Assembly (NCBI GenBank): GCA_029959085.1
Contig: JARWIR010000051.1
Span: 992,001-1,056,000 of the forward strand
Direction: 5' to 3'
Source of the DNA: Nemophila menziesii
Taxonomy: Eukaryota; Streptophyta; Magnoliopsida; Boraginales; Hydrophyllaceae
DNA: 64,000 nucleotides
Shown: one piece after another, positions 10,124-21,038 of the stretch
Numbering within the stretch: the first letter of the stretch is position 1
Layout: each line of letters opens with the position of its first letter
Translations under genes and position numbers: made by a program
The notes under the pieces: model-generated
What the model was told of the DNA's origin: nothing
The model's input: the letters and a program-made list of their open reading frames with translations, nothing else
Databases searched by the model: none

Positions 10124-11230
10124 AATGGGAAAGTAATTTTTTTTTTTGACGTTAAAACATTATTTAAATTAATAAAAACCGCGAGCAAATAGATTACAAT
10201 ATGTTAAGTCAATGTATTTAACCAATTTCTAAGGAAGCAAAGTCGTTAAAAAGAAGCTTTGATAAGAAAGCTGGGTCGAAGACGCCCAATTACTTGGAAG
10301 GCTCTTAGCAATCCAGTCGGCCGCTTGATTAGATTTTCGAGATACAAGGTTGAAATCCATGCTTAGAGTGCTAGAAAATGTTTGTATATCTTCAAACACA
10401 TGAAGTAGATGACGATTTGCAAACGTTTGACACTCCATAAGCGACTTCATAAGGGATTGACAATCATTCAAAAGAACAAAATGATCATTAGGTTGAAGGG
10501 AGGCTTCCGTGACTGCTTGTCGAATGCCAATGGCTACAGCTTCCTCCGGGAACTTTGATTTTAATTTCCATGTTTTGCCTCTTCAAAATTTGGTCCTGGT
10601 AATTACTAAAAAAATACAGCCAATAGCTGTTTCATTAGTATTTGCAAAATAAGAAGCATCAACTAAAATAAAAGTTGTGAGCTGGGAAATGTTTTTCTCC
10701 CTGTAGTTTAAAGTTGGGTCTTGATGTGTTTGTTTTTTCAAAGAAATAGCTTCAGAGTCAATTTTATCAAGATTCTTGAACTCATCATAAGTAGTACAAG
10801 CATTTTTACAAGTGATAAAGGGGCAGATTTCCACATTTTCAAAAAAAATTGTTATACGCTTTCCATATGAACCATAGAGTCCATATTGCCTTCTCAATCT
10901 GGGTTTTTCCTCTATCACTTTTTGAGGTATCATGGTTTATTAGATTTTGTAACCATTGATCCAATCGTATTGTTAAATCATAAGAGGACTTATAGCCCCC
11001 GGGAGTTGCAAACCATGAGGCTCTAGCATGGGAACAATGAAAGAAAAGATGTTTAGTTGTTTCAAGAGAAGTAGAGCAGATTTTGCAATAACTATTATGC
11101 GCACACTTTCTGTTAAATTTATTTAACTCAGTAGGTATAACATCTGAGATAACTCTCCATATCTCCCTATTTGCTATCTTGCCTCTTACTATTAGTAAAC
11201 ATATGCAAGCTGCAAAGATTAATGGGAAAG
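10124..11230 (-). mobile_element. LINE 4: 5'-truncated LINE with 10-bp target duplication
   Basis: The insert proper is 10134-11220. It is flanked by AATGGGAAAG at 10124-10133 and 11221-11230. On the minus strand it ends in poly(A) (T run at 10136-10147). Only the end of ORF2 is present, the usual outcome of incomplete reverse transcription. Perfect flanking duplication, the tail and coding content agree. Confidence 0.9.
10229..11200 (-). pseudogene. LINE 4 ORF2 remnant: zinc-binding and RNase H-like domains
   Basis: Around 11195-10940 the minus strand encodes a zf-RVT domain: REIWRVISDVIP, then CKICSTSLETTKHLFFHCSH with ARASWF. After frameshifts an RNase H-like domain follows (about 10700-10229): an IGCIFLV strand, EEAVAIGIRQAV, NDCQSLMKSL and SRKSNQAADWIAKSL, the last being the family end motif. 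Frames change several times, so nothing intact is made. It differs in sequence from LINE 2 and LINE 3, suggesting a separate lineage. Confidence 0.8.
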
Positions 11231-11235
11231 GTTAA

Positions 11236-12195
11236 ATTCTAAAACCATGACAATAAAACCGGAATTCTTCCCTTACTTGTGATCCTGAAGTCTCTAAGGG
11301 GTAAACTGGAAATCCATAATTAAATCCACGATTCAAGGAATTCTGCATATGCTTTTCAATTGTATTCTGTAAAAAGAATAAACGCGTTACTACCTTTCAA
11401 GAGTATATGTAAAATAAAAATCATGGTATATATACTTGGACAAATTCAATTCAGTGAGCCATGAATCTGATTTTTAATTATATGAGAACTTTCATTTAGA
11501 TGATCCATGAAACTCTCTTGATTGTATAAATTAAATAGAAAAAGAAAAAAATCAATTGATTATCTACTATACTCAAGATTATACCTGTTTTTCCATATTA
11601 AATCCAACTTGCTATTGTATTCTTTTAGCCGTCTGTGGTAACTCTTCACATTCTCTAACTCCCGTGCCTATTCCAACCATCAAATTTTATCAATTTTTTC
11701 ATTTTTCCTAATAATCATTATGATAAATTAGAAAACGTAATTTAGCGATTAAATTCAGAATCTTACCTTTCTTAGTACATTTCTTGTTTGGGTTGATTCT
11801 AATATAATTTCCAACACGTCTTCTTTTCTCTGTAAATTAAAAATACTTCTATATAAATTTTATCAAATAAATGCAAGTAGACATACACTAATTAACTTAT
11901 GCTAAAAAATACAACCGCAAACAAACCCCTAAGTTCTAATATAACATAAGCAGTGAAAAATTGCAGGAAACCCTTATCATTACGAAAAAAATACTAATAT
12001 AAAAGTGAGAATTACTAAGCAAGAAAAAAACAAAAAGAGAATCACCATTCTCTTAGAGTTTGTGATTCGATTCTGTAGAGTAGAAAGTTCAAGTTCCAGA
12101 GCTGCATCAAAAAAGTCACCCTCTAGGTTCCTACCAGTCAGAACAGACAAATCTGAATTCTCAATCTCAAGAAAAAATCTATAAAATTTCACCAT
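11236..12195 (-). CDS. Possible small multi-exon gene, coiled-coil-like product
   Basis: On the minus strand an ATG at 12195 opens a leucine/glutamate-rich stretch (FFDAALELELSTLQNRITNS) that could end at a GT near 12046. Two short exons with good splice sites could follow in phase: about 11831-11769 (RKEDVLEIILESTQTRNVLR) and about 11669-11588 (ARELENVKSYHRRLKEYNSK, then LDLIWKN). A fourth acceptor near 11370 leads into a short reading that stops early in the natural phase, giving about 110 residues; another phase stays open longer (SLNRGFNYGFPVYPLETSGS). Amphipathic heptads suggest a coiled coil. I do not recognise the family. LINE 4 abuts its 3' end. It may be a truncated gene or a remnant. 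Confidence 0.35.
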
Positions 12196-12199
12196 TTGA

Positions 12200-12682
12200 T
12201 TTAGGGAAGCATTCTTTGAAATGTCTTTGACTTTACAGAAGGAAGGACCTGGCTTTTACTTATAGAAGCGATTGTATAATAAAAATTAGCAGGAGTACCT
12301 TGAAGGCTCTGGACATAATACTTCTCTTGTAGTGCGGATGATCATAATTGACATTAAAAATATAAGATATAAGATATAAGATATAAAATGACAGGATATT
12401 AAAAAACCAGTCATTAAGATATAAGATTGAGAAGAAAAATGCAGACCATCTGCTGCACCACGACGGGTACAACTATCAATTTCCCTGACCTAAAGAATCG
12501 GGCAGCACATTGACCCAATAAGACCAGAACAGCGCCTCCCAGAAGTCGTTGTTAAGACTCCTTTAAAATAAAACCAAAAGAGAAACCCAAGTAAGTCTCT
12601 TCCAACCCGAGTGTGAAGAGATTTATTTTTGGTTTTTGTTCCAAGCCGTTGAAGTCCGGTTGATGATGGCGCTAGAAATGGA
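12200..12682. other. No recognisable gene
   Basis: Mixed sequence with a short (ATAAG)n-like run near 12360-12390. The minus-strand open frames at 12260-12472 and 12490-12744 show no domain and overlap the local duplication. Confidence 0.35.
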
Positions 12683-12870
12683 GGCAGATTTCTTGTACCG
12701 GAGAGAGTCTGGGAGTGACGGCGCTTGGTGGAAATGTGAGACATGAGTGTGAAGAGAAGGTGAGAACCAAGCCGGTGGATTTCTTATGCCGGAGAGAGTC
12801 CGGGAGTGGCGGTGCTTGGTGGGAAGGTGAGACCTGAGTGTGAAGAGAAGGTGAGAACCAAACCAGGTTG
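12683..12870. repeat. Tandem duplication of about 94 bases
   Basis: The stretch from about 12683 (GATTTCTTGTACCGGAGAGA) is repeated from about 12777 (GATTTCTTATGCCGGAGAGA) with few changes, both ending in GAGAAGGTGAGAACCAA. A partial third piece (GGAAGGTGAGACCTGAG) follows the microsatellite at 12990. Confidence 0.7.
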
Positions 12871-12884
12871 CGGCGGTTTTGGGA

Positions 12885-12886
<2 letters not shown>

Positions 12887-12979
<93 letters not shown>
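12887..12979. repeat. (GA)n microsatellite
   Basis: About 46 uninterrupted GA dinucleotides. The plus-strand frame across it (12806-13006) is only an Arg-Glu repeat and is not a gene. Confidence 0.97.
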
Positions 12980-12981
<2 letters not shown>

Positions 12982-13034
12982 GTGTGCGCGGGAAGGTGAG
13001 ACCTGAGCGTTAAGTGATTTCTTTTTGTTTTTTG

Positions 13035-13095
13035 TTCTAAATTTTGAATTTTTAAAAAATAGAAAATTATGGAGATTAGTTAACGTATAATCAAA

Positions 13096-13142
<47 letters not shown>

Positions 13143-13554
13143 AATAGCCTTTATATAATCTAACGGCTGAAAAATATAGACAGAAATCAAGTCATTTCAA
13201 ACTATTGATCTAATTTTACATTCTTGACCATTAATTAAATTAGATCTAACAGCTAGGAATAATAAAAATTTGATCTAAAGGCTGAAAAATGGCGATAGGA
13301 GACATTTCGGGCCGTTGGCCCTTCTTCTAAATTTCGAATTTTAAAAAATAGGAAATTGTGGAGATTAGTTAGCGTATAATCAAATAAATAATATATTACA
13401 AAAATGACCCACATATAATCTAACGATTGAAAAATATAGACAAATTAAGACATTTCAAACTGTTGATCCTAATTTATACAATCTTAATTAAATTAGATTT
13501 AATGGGTAGGAATAATAAACATTGACTGAAAAATGTAGAGAAAAATAAGAGACA
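13035..13554. repeat. Tandem duplication of about 290 bases with (AAAT)n tract
   Basis: Unit 1 (about 13035-13325) and unit 2 (about 13326-13554) share GAGATTAGTTA(A/G)CGTATAATC, then ATATAATCTAACG...TGAAAAATATAGACA, then a TTTCAAACT(A/G)TTGATC block. Unit 1 carries an AAAT microsatellite at about 13095-13143. Element A inserted at the end of unit 2. Confidence 0.7.
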
Positions 13555-13787
13555 TTTTATATAGAGATAATTACACCTAGGGTCTTGACCACACCCCCCT
13601 CTTCAAGATGGGGACCTTACTTAGAGCCTCTTCTTACTAAAGACCTCAGCAACTTTTTAACACATGAACCCCAAAACCCCATTTACTAAACTACCCCTCT
13701 TTTATTTTTTTTATACCTATATATACTAATTAATCTATTACAATTTCATTTACATTTCTATATTACTCTCCTTTTTATCTCTCTCTC

Positions 13788-13920
13788 TCAAAACCACCGC
13801 CACCACCACCTTAACACCACCATCGCGCAGCCCTCAAAACCACCGCCACCACCACCTTAACACCACCATCGCGCAGCCCTCAAAACCACCGCCACCACCA
13901 CCTTAACACCACCATCGTGA
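13788..13920. repeat. 46-bp tandem repeat, about 2.9 copies, inside element A
   Basis: The unit TCAAAACCACCGCCACCACC plus 26 further bases repeats nearly perfectly. Because 46 is not a multiple of three, it would change reading frame at each copy, which argues against coding. Confidence 0.85.
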
Positions 13921-14576
13921 AGACGAAGCCTCTCTCAATGGCTGCTTGATGACCTCTTCAGTGGCTGCTTGATGGCCTCTTCAATGGCTGCGTTTGGTCT
14001 CCTGCAATTCCGGCGAAGCAGCAGTCCCGCGAAGCACACCAGTCCGGCGAAGCAGCAGTCCGGCTTCCTGCAGTTTTAGTTCGAGATCCAGCGCACCAGT
14101 CCGGCGAAGCTCCCTGCTGCATTTTCCGATCGAGATCCAGGCGCACCACCACACCGAGCTCCCTCCTCCACCTTATTCTTCCACCGACGAACAGATTTGA
14201 ACCTCCCTCCACTGTTCCGGCGAAGACAGGTGCTGGACAGCGTTGGTTCTTCCTCTCCAGCTACTACGGTGGTGTTGCTCGTCGAGAAGAAGAGCAGCAG
14301 TCTCTCGGCGGAAAAAGAGAGCTCCAGCAGTTTCACGCCGGAGATTTGCTGCAGTTGTCGCCGGAGGTTTGCTGCATTTGCTGCAGTTTCACGCGTGAAG
14401 TTTTTTTTTTTTTTTTTTTGTTTACTTTGAAATGGTTGACCAGATCTAGATCTGGTCAAACCAGTTAGGGTTTTTAGTTTTTTTTTTTAATTGTATATCT
14501 TTTTGTAATTGTTTAAAAAAGTGTAATAAATGTGAATAAAAGCTTTTTTTTTACTATTTTTATGCCTTGTTTTTAT

Positions 14577-14800
14577 AGAGTATTTATGTAATTTCTAAGA
14601 GTACTCCATCTATTTTATAGAGTACTCCGACTTTTTTACAGAGTATTCGGTTAAATTGTTAGAGTATTCTTTTAATTCTCGGAGTACTCTCTCTATTTTC
14701 ATAGAGTATCGGGAAAAACTGAGAGTACTCTCTCTTTTTCATAGAGTACTCTCAGTTTTTTCCGGTGACTGGTAACGGGAAAAACTGAGAGTACTCTCAG
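14577..14800. repeat. Array of AGAGTACTCT palindromes in element A
   Basis: About ten copies of the 10-base palindrome AGAGTACTCT, or one- to two-base variants such as AGAGTATTCT, occur every 15-25 bases. The last two lie in mirrored blocks AAAACTGAGAGTACTCTCAG. A GGTCGGTGGTCGGA tandem run follows at about 14828-14900. Confidence 0.75.
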
Positions 14801-15090
14801 TTTTTTTCCGGTGACTGGTGGCCTGAGGTGGTCGGTGGTCGGTGGTCGGAGGTCGGTGGTCGGTGGTCGGAGGTCGGTGGTAGATGGTCGGAGGTTGGAG
14901 GTAGGTGGGTAGTGGTAGGTAGAGGAGAGAGAAACAGTGACATCACACTTTTTTGTCTTTTAGTGATAGTAAGGGTAGGAAAGACTATTGTCAAAATTGA
15001 GGTCCCTAAGAAGAATGCCATTTAAGAAACTACTCTATAGAGAAGACAATTTGTCTCCAAGACCCTATATATAATTCACCCTTTTATATA

Positions 15091-16024
15091 TATATATAAA
15101 AAATTATAATTTAATTAAAATAGAGAAATTGTTTAAATAAATTTAAAATAAAGGAGGTTGAAATTGAAAAACTGTTTGAACAAAACTAGTTAAGAGTTGC
15201 TATTTGAAGAAAAAATCCAGTTTGACCCCCAATTCTAGTTATTCAATTAGATAGCGGCTGAACTTAACCTAAGAGCGCCACTATAAGCACAAGGGGCATG
15301 CAAACACACCAAATACCAAAGAAAAACATAATATTTCGATTACGATTAATGACGTTAACATTAACTACACTAATATTAATGACCGTTTTGCCAATTAACC
15401 AAAATACCTTCTTCCTCCCCGTCTCAAATCTATAGTTTTGGATTAAAGGGAAAGAAACTGTTAATATATAAACTTCTTCGGGTTTCTTTATGTCTTTTAA
15501 ACTTTAAACCACAACACTGTTGCTTTGGTCTTGGACCATCCACGAATTTCCCAACTAAAGTGAAACACCAAACATTAGAATTTGAGTGCATATTGCAATA
15601 AACTCATTGTATAGACCAACCACATGTATTAATGGTGTCTGATCAAAGCACAATAGTTTCCTCTAAAGCTTCTCATAATCCTTTTCTTTTTCATGCTCTT
15701 GTTTAGGCGATTCTCTGTGGTTTAATGTGCACACTGATGAAATTTTCCAAGTATATTATAGTCTTTTAAGGTGATACATATCATAAAATCAACTTATATT
15801 GAAAGTGCCAAAAAGTAACACAAGAAAACAACTGATTGAATATAGCTAATCCACAAAATCTAAAGAAATTTAATCATAAAAATCACAAACATTATATTGA
15901 ACAAATCCTGAGAATAATCAAACAAAACAAGCTCTTCTTCCCAATAACAAGAACAAAATCTACATACAAACATTTCACACAAAACATACACTTTAAATAA
16001 ACAACAAAATAGAAACACAAAACC
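15091..16024. other. Intergenic, 3' of TML; nothing distinct
   Basis: AT-rich sequence between element A and the TML stop codon. The bases just below 16025 should hold the TML 3' untranslated region; A-rich stretches are present but no poly(A) signal stands out. Confidence 0.4.
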
Positions 16025-17920
16025 TTAATCGCACATATAAACCTTACTAGCAAACCTGTGTTCAACTTCATAAAAGTCAGTATTACCCTCAGTAACAGGA
16101 AGTAAACAAATCCCAGATAACGAACTTTTCCCTTGTCCAAAAAAACTAACATTACAAACAATATCAAGATCTTCACCATTATCATCTTCACCAATTTCAA
16201 TAGCCATTCTAGCTCTTAATCTTCCAGGATTACCCTTTAACGGAATCTCATCAATATTCCATTTTAATTCCTTCTCAGTTCTATTCAACACAGCTTTAGG
16301 TGAAACCTTAAGTAAAGAAGGATCCACAGGTAATTTCAACACAAAACTTACATTTGTTAATGGAATAGGTAAATCCGGATTTGAAACATACTGTATCATT
16401 ATCGAAAGTAATGTCCCACTCAAACGTTTGACTAATCGAACTCTCAAAGGTAAAGGAGTTGTACTAGGAAGTAAACTATACTTCATTATAGGTATAGCTT
16501 CGTTTAAACGTGGCGTTTTTAAATGAAACAAACCGTTTCCTATACTACTGATTATTGAACTTTGTATAACGAATCGTTTTACGCCACCTGTCCCGTCTAC
16601 TTTGAATGAAAACTCTGTTTCTTTATCTTCTGTACCTTCTTTTGGTAACGTTTTTAGATAAATCACACCCATTAATCCGATTCTAGCGATTAACGATTCT
16701 CTAAACTCGACACTAATTTCTTCGATTATATACATCTCTGGTCCTTTCATTTGGGTAGATTTTACCAAAACGTCCTCGAGTTTTTTAGTATCGTCCGTTT
16801 TGGTTTTAAGTGGTGGATCAGTAGTGTTTAACAATTCAAGACCACCTAATCCTTGATCTTTTTTGATTTTTTTATTTTCGACATATTCAGAAGCATCTAA
16901 TCCACCACCCCAAGCATCATTAATACCTTCGAAATCTTCAGGTAAAGTTGTTGTATCGTTACTAAATTCGATTCCACCATAATTACCTTCAAAACCTTCA
17001 ACACCTATACGAGTTGACTCAGAAGCTATAGGTGGTGGTAATGCTGAAACATCTAAACCAGCTAAAGCTTTAGCTACATCTGAGACACCACTTACTTCTT
17101 TATCTTTTTTAAATCCTTCTACTAAAGCTTTTTCTGGATCGTTAATTCTATCACTAGCTGCGAATGGATCTTGCTCTGTTTCAGTTTCTTCGTCTGGTTT
17201 TGTTACCTTTTCTTCTCCAGTTGTAGTGAAACCTAATGTGGAATTGGACATTTCATCTCCTGCTTGTAAGGTTTCTTGTGGTAATTCGAATAATGTTTTT
17301 GAAAAAGCTTCTACACCCATTTCATGATCTAATGAATTTCCTTCTAGATTTGCCCAATTATCAGCTCCTCGGATTTTATTTTCAGTGTGGATTGCTGAAT
17401 GAACCATTTTAGCTATTCCATCTCCGTGCATTGAACCTAACATAGCTGCGAGACGGATATTACTAACACCTCGTAATACGATGTCCAAAGCCATGTAAAT
17501 CTCTGCGTATTTTTTCCCTAGTTTTTCTGGTGTGACGTCAACTCCACGGCAAGCTGTGACGATTACACTAACGGCTTGGTTGACGATACTTATGCATTCG
17601 AAGACATTGTTGGTGAAGGATTCGGATGATGATTTATTGTTGTGGTCATCAGCTGTTGTGATAGCGAGGACGTAGATTGAATTGACTAAACGGTAGACTA
17701 CACGGTAACGAGATTCGACGCCGACGATGAGTTGGCCGGAGGAAGCGGCTAATGGGTCGTCTCCGAGATGGTCGGATTGTTGTTTGGCGGTGAAAGCTAA
17801 ACGGGTTTGACGGAAGGAGGAAAGGGCCATGAGGGCTCGAGAAGGAGGAAACCATTCTCGGGTTTGGAGGAGAATATCGGGCCCGTTAGCGGGCTGGAGT
17901 GAGAGTGCTAAACACGACAT
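16025..17920 (-). CDS. TML: TML, muniscin-like subunit of the TPLATE endocytic complex
   Basis: An intact intronless frame of 631 residues starts at the ATG at 17920. The N-terminus MSCLALSLQPANGPDILLQT with REWFPPSRALMALSSFR closely matches plant TML as I know it. Residues about 55-190 form an adaptin/longin-like helical part (VESRYRVVYRLVNSIYVLAI, LGKKYAEIYMALDIVLRG). An acidic linker (about 200-385) contains DPFAASD. The C-terminal 240 residues form a mu-homology domain (SVEFRESLIARIGLMGVIYL; the RARMAIEIG segment; stop after SKVYMCD). Known: TML belongs to the eight-subunit plant TPLATE complex, which works at the plasma membrane in clathrin-mediated endocytosis, with the mu-homology domain binding cargo or adaptors. 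Length and lack of breaks indicate a working gene. Its upstream region has been split by a Mutator-like element 167 bases above the ATG and a LINE beyond it. Confidence 0.95.
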   Translation of the reverse strand: MSCLALSLQPANGPDILLQTREWFPPSRALMALSSFRQTRLAFTAKQQSDHLGDDPLAASSGQLIVGVESRYRVVYRLVNSIYVLAITTADDHNNKSSSESFTNNVFECISIVNQAVSVIVTACRGVDVTPEKLGKKYAEIYMALDIVLRGVSNIRLAAMLGSMHGDGIAKMVHSAIHTENKIRGADNWANLEGNSLDHEMGVEAFSKTLFELPQETLQAGDEMSNSTLGFTTTGEEKVTKPDEETETEQDPFAASDRINDPEKALVEGFKKDKEVSGVSDVAKALAGLDVSALPPPIASESTRIGVEGFEGNYGGIEFSNDTTTLPEDFEGINDAWGGGLDASEYVENKKIKKDQGLGGLELLNTTDPPLKTKTDDTKKLEDVLVKSTQMKGPEMYIIEEISVEFRESLIARIGLMGVIYLKTLPKEGTEDKETEFSFKVDGTGGVKRFVIQSSIISSIGNGLFHLKTPRLNEAIPIMKYSLLPSTTPLPLRVRLVKRLSGTLLSIMIQYVSNPDLPIPLTNVSFVLKLPVDPSLLKVSPKAVLNRTEKELKWNIDEIPLKGNPGRLRARMAIEIGEDDNGEDLDIVCNVSFFGQGKSSLSGICLLPVTEGNTDFYEVEHRFASKVYMCD

Positions 17921-18086
17921 TTGTGGTGGTGATCGGATCGGGCCAGATCAGATCAGATCTGGTTATGGTGATTGAGGTTGAAATGCAGTGAAAAGAGAAA
18001 GAAGAAGAAGAAGATGAAAGAAAAAAAGAAAAAAAGACAGCTCAATTTCTGGTGGTCGGGTCGTATCGGGTTTGGGTTTTTTCTTT
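17921..18086 (-). promoter_or_regulatory. Residual TML proximal 5' region
   Basis: Only 166 bases separate the TML start codon from the Mutator-like element. They hold a CTT-rich tract on the coding strand (GAAGAAGAAGAAG on plus), common in plant 5' untranslated regions, and a GATCAGATC-rich palindromic patch. I see no convincing TATA box. Confidence 0.4.
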
Positions 18087-18470
18087 GGGGCAATTATAAA
18101 TAAGAGTCCAACCAACATACAAGTTTATAAAGAAAGTCTCCACACCTAACTAGTCTTTAGCTGGCCAACTAAATACCAAAAAAACCCAAAAATGCCCTCC
18201 CTCTATACTATTATTATAGTGAAACCAAAAAACCCATTCCCCATTCCCATTATAGAACGAGAAACCCATTTCCCATCCCCCCTCTCTTCTCTCTCAGCAG
18301 AAACCCTCCCTCCCTCCTCTCTCCTGTAAAACCCCACCCTCACCGCAGCCATAGCACCACCGCGCTCCACCTTTCCCCACCTTCTTTATCTCTCTACTCT
18401 CTGTGACGCCTCCCTCTCTCCTTCCCACCAGTGCCGCCTCCCCCACCAGTAGTGACAACAAAGACCCACA

Positions 18471-18625
18471 GAGCCACCATCATCACAGATCCACCACCAC
18501 CGCCTTTATCTCCACCACCAGCGAGTCACCATCATCACAGATCCACCACCACCGCCTCCATCTCCACCACCAGCGAGTCACCATCATCACAGAGCCACCA
18601 CCACCGCCTCTCTTCTTCACTCCTG
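18471..18625. repeat. 52-bp tandem repeat, three copies, in element B
   Basis: Units start near 18471, 18523 and 18575 with GAG(C/T)CACCATCATCACAGA, followed by CCACCACCACCGCCT. The open frames on both strands here (18403-18861, 18431-18742, 18483-18783) come from this low-complexity repeat; the 52-base period changes frame each time. Confidence 0.8.
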
Positions 18626-18746
18626 CGAACTGCACCACCGTTGCACCACCACCAATGCACAACAGCAGCACAAGCAACACAACAACAGCAGCACACAACC
18701 TCCACATCAGCAGTAAAACACACCAGCGCCATTTCAGGTTGAGCAA

Positions 18747-19450
18747 TGTGCACGTTTCCATGAGCCTGTATTTCTCCGATCAACGCGTCCTTCTCCGTTC
18801 AAACTCCGTTCCACTGCTGCGATTCCAAATCTACTCCGTCTGCTCCGCCTCCATTCGTTAAAGAACAACCAGATCTGCTCCGTCTCCATTCTGACCACGG
18901 CTGCAACATCGAAGAAGACGAAGACTCTGCTGCACTGTAGCCATGCTGCGTCGCCGTTGGTTCCATCCTGCATCTGCCAAGATCGATTTTCCAGATTCAC
19001 CACCACTGCTACTCATTGTGTCTATTTCGTCGCCGGTGTGTACAGGCCCATCTGGGTACAGACCCAGTGAAATCCCGTGGGTACATTCCCTTGACGAAAT
19101 GCCGCGACCCAGATCTTCTCCACCGCCAGATCTACACCTCCATCTCCGGCCAGTGAAGAACCCATATAAGGTTAAGACAGTTTCTTTGTTTTTTCCTTTT
19201 TTCTGTTTCACTGTTTTTAACTTTGTTGCATTGTTTTATTTTTTTCCCAGGTAGAGTTTAGTGTGTATAGCCCCACAACCCAATGTTGTGGTGTTTCTTT
19301 GTTGGGCAATGTGCACGTTCCCATGAGACTGTATTACATCAAGGACTTAATGCTTCCCTATTGCTTCTGTGCACGTACCCGTTACACTATATGGCACAAT
19401 GTGCACGTTCCCATAAGACCGTATTTCATATTGTACACGTACCCATCGAG
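18747..19450. repeat. Dispersed GTGCACGTTCCCAT motif set in element B, left half
   Basis: GTGCACGTTCCCAT or close variants occur near 18747, 19311, 19370, 19399 and 19435. Further related copies lie in the right arm near 21175 (GTGCGCGTACCCATGACG) and as GGGTAC-type pieces near 19054. The inserted LTR sits between the two groups. Confidence 0.6.
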
Positions 19451-19470
19451 ATGTTGTTCGAGCTGGGTCT

Positions 19471-21038
19471 GTACCTGATGTCTCCTTAATTGTTCTTATT
19501 TTCGACCCTTAGGAGACATCATTTTTGGTGTTTATTTAATCAATTTGATAGACTTTTGGACTAAATATGCAATAATATGATTTTCCTCTTTTATTTCTAG
19601 CATTTTTGATTTATTAAGCTTTTGCGCGTAATATTGGTATTTTTAGTGTAAAGTTTACAGGTTTTAGATGTTAGCTAGAAGAGGAATCCAAGGAGAAAGT
19701 CAAAGATCAAGAGATAGAGTCAAGACTTGAAGATAAATCCCGAAGATATTATTTTTAGAGCTGAAAATCCATTTTCCAGGCCATAGATTGCTGATTTCGA
19801 GGTGCTTAAGCGATGATTTAGCCGCTGACCTTTGAAGAGAAAACGCTCCCTATCGAGTTACGAAACTTTAGCAACTGGAATGAGGTCAACCGGAGTCATA
19901 ACGAATCGGGAAAAGCCGTTTTAGTGAAGACATATCAGCAGTTACGGGATTTTGGGCTAAGTTAGTGGACTTGGGCCTTTTATATTTCATTTAATTAAAA
20001 GCTTAGGGCCAAGTCCGAATTTCCACCTATAAAATCAGCCCTTGACTTCTATTTTACACACAATTCACATTCTACAAGATTAAACACCAGAGAGAAGCAA
20101 CTGAAGGAAGAAGAAGAAGCTACAAGAGCTGGAGAGGGTCTATATCTCCGTTCGTAGTCATTCCTATTCCGGAAATTAGGTTTTTCTTATCTTTAATTTT
20201 GTAATCAAATATGAATTCCTTTACAGTTAATTTAGTTTTTCTTTTTAATATGAGCTAAACATTTCATAGTGCTTGAGAACAATTAATGGGTGAATCCCAA
20301 TCTTATTGAATTACGAATGTTGAATTTGGGTTTCTGTTAAATTAAATTAAATTAGGTCTTTTACTCTTTTCAATAAATTGAGATTAATTACTGTTTTTGG
20401 AGTAGCTAACTAAGAACAGGTGTTAGTATCTAGGCTAATCCAATTTGTGGCGATTGGATCATCCTAACGGAGGGTTTAGGTACGGAAATAATTATTTAAT
20501 CTAGGATAGAAGCTATTGATTCTGACGAACTTAGCTAATCCTAGGGCCAATGAGGTAATAAAGCTTAAACATCCAACGGTGGATCATATTTACCCTGACG
20601 GGACTAGTTACACTCTAGGATCGCCTTATAGTCCACCCTGACGGGGGTATAAGGAATTGAGAATCCCGACCATTGTAATTGACCAATTTAGCCCTTAAAC
20701 AACATAAGTTAGGAAATAAGATTGGGAGGATCCTTGCGTTCTCAAGTGCTACATCTCATATTGCGTTTTACATCATTTTACTTGCGTCTTAGCTTTTATT
20801 TGCATTTTAATAATTGTCTTTCATTTATTTAGTCTTAATACAAAACCCAACAAACATATTACTTTTAATTGCTTTCATAAGTGCATCAATCATTAATAGA
20901 TAAGCATTGTAGTCAAACATCCCGTCCTTGGAACGAATCTGTTTTATCAGTTATACTACTTGGGACAACCGTACACTTGCGGTTGTGGTTCGATTATTAT
21001 TTGCATTTATTTAGAACACACAAAGGACCACCAGTACC
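19471..21038 (+). mobile_element. Solo LTR inside element B, TSD GTACC
   Basis: The LTR is 19476-21033 (1558 bases), starting TGATGTCTCC and ending GGACCACCA. GTACC flanks it at 19471-19475 and 21034-21038. Internal landmarks (CACCCTGACGG blocks; CTTGCGGTTG near the end) relate it to the other LTRs in this window. No internal retrotransposon sequence remains, so it arose by LTR-LTR recombination or equivalent. Confidence 0.88.

Larger units (their letters stand above)
13555..15090. mobile_element. Mutator-like element A, non-autonomous, 9-bp TSD
   Basis: The element is 13564-15081 (1518 bases). Flanks at 13555-13563 and 15082-15090 are both TTTTATATA. The ends are inverted repeats: GAGATAATTACACCTAGGGT at the left, and GGGTGAATTATATATAGGGT reading inward from the right, both followed by CTTG. 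A 9-bp duplication and G-rich AATTA termini are characteristic of Mutator-like elements. No transposase is present. The interior holds a polypyrimidine leader, CCACC tandem repeats, a GC-rich centre and an AGAGTACTCT array. The GC-rich centre could be captured host sequence (Pack-MULE style), but I recognise no parent gene. Confidence 0.85.

Noticed and set aside
12806..13006. Plus-strand open frame with a long Arg-Glu repeat
   Set aside because: It is only the (GA)n microsatellite read in one frame.
13958..14459. Open frames on both strands in the GC-rich part of element A
   Set aside because: Overlapping frames in every phase, internal repetition and no recognisable domain; could be captured sequence but not a supported gene.
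15892..16200. Minus-strand open frame overlapping the TML 3' end
   Set aside because: Shadow of the TML coding region in another frame; hydrophobic bias comes from AT-rich codons.
18403..18861. Open frames rich in Pro, His, Thr or Trp on both strands
   Set aside because: They come from a 52-bp CCACC/CATCATCAC tandem repeat inside a Mutator-like element. The period shifts frame and there is no domain.
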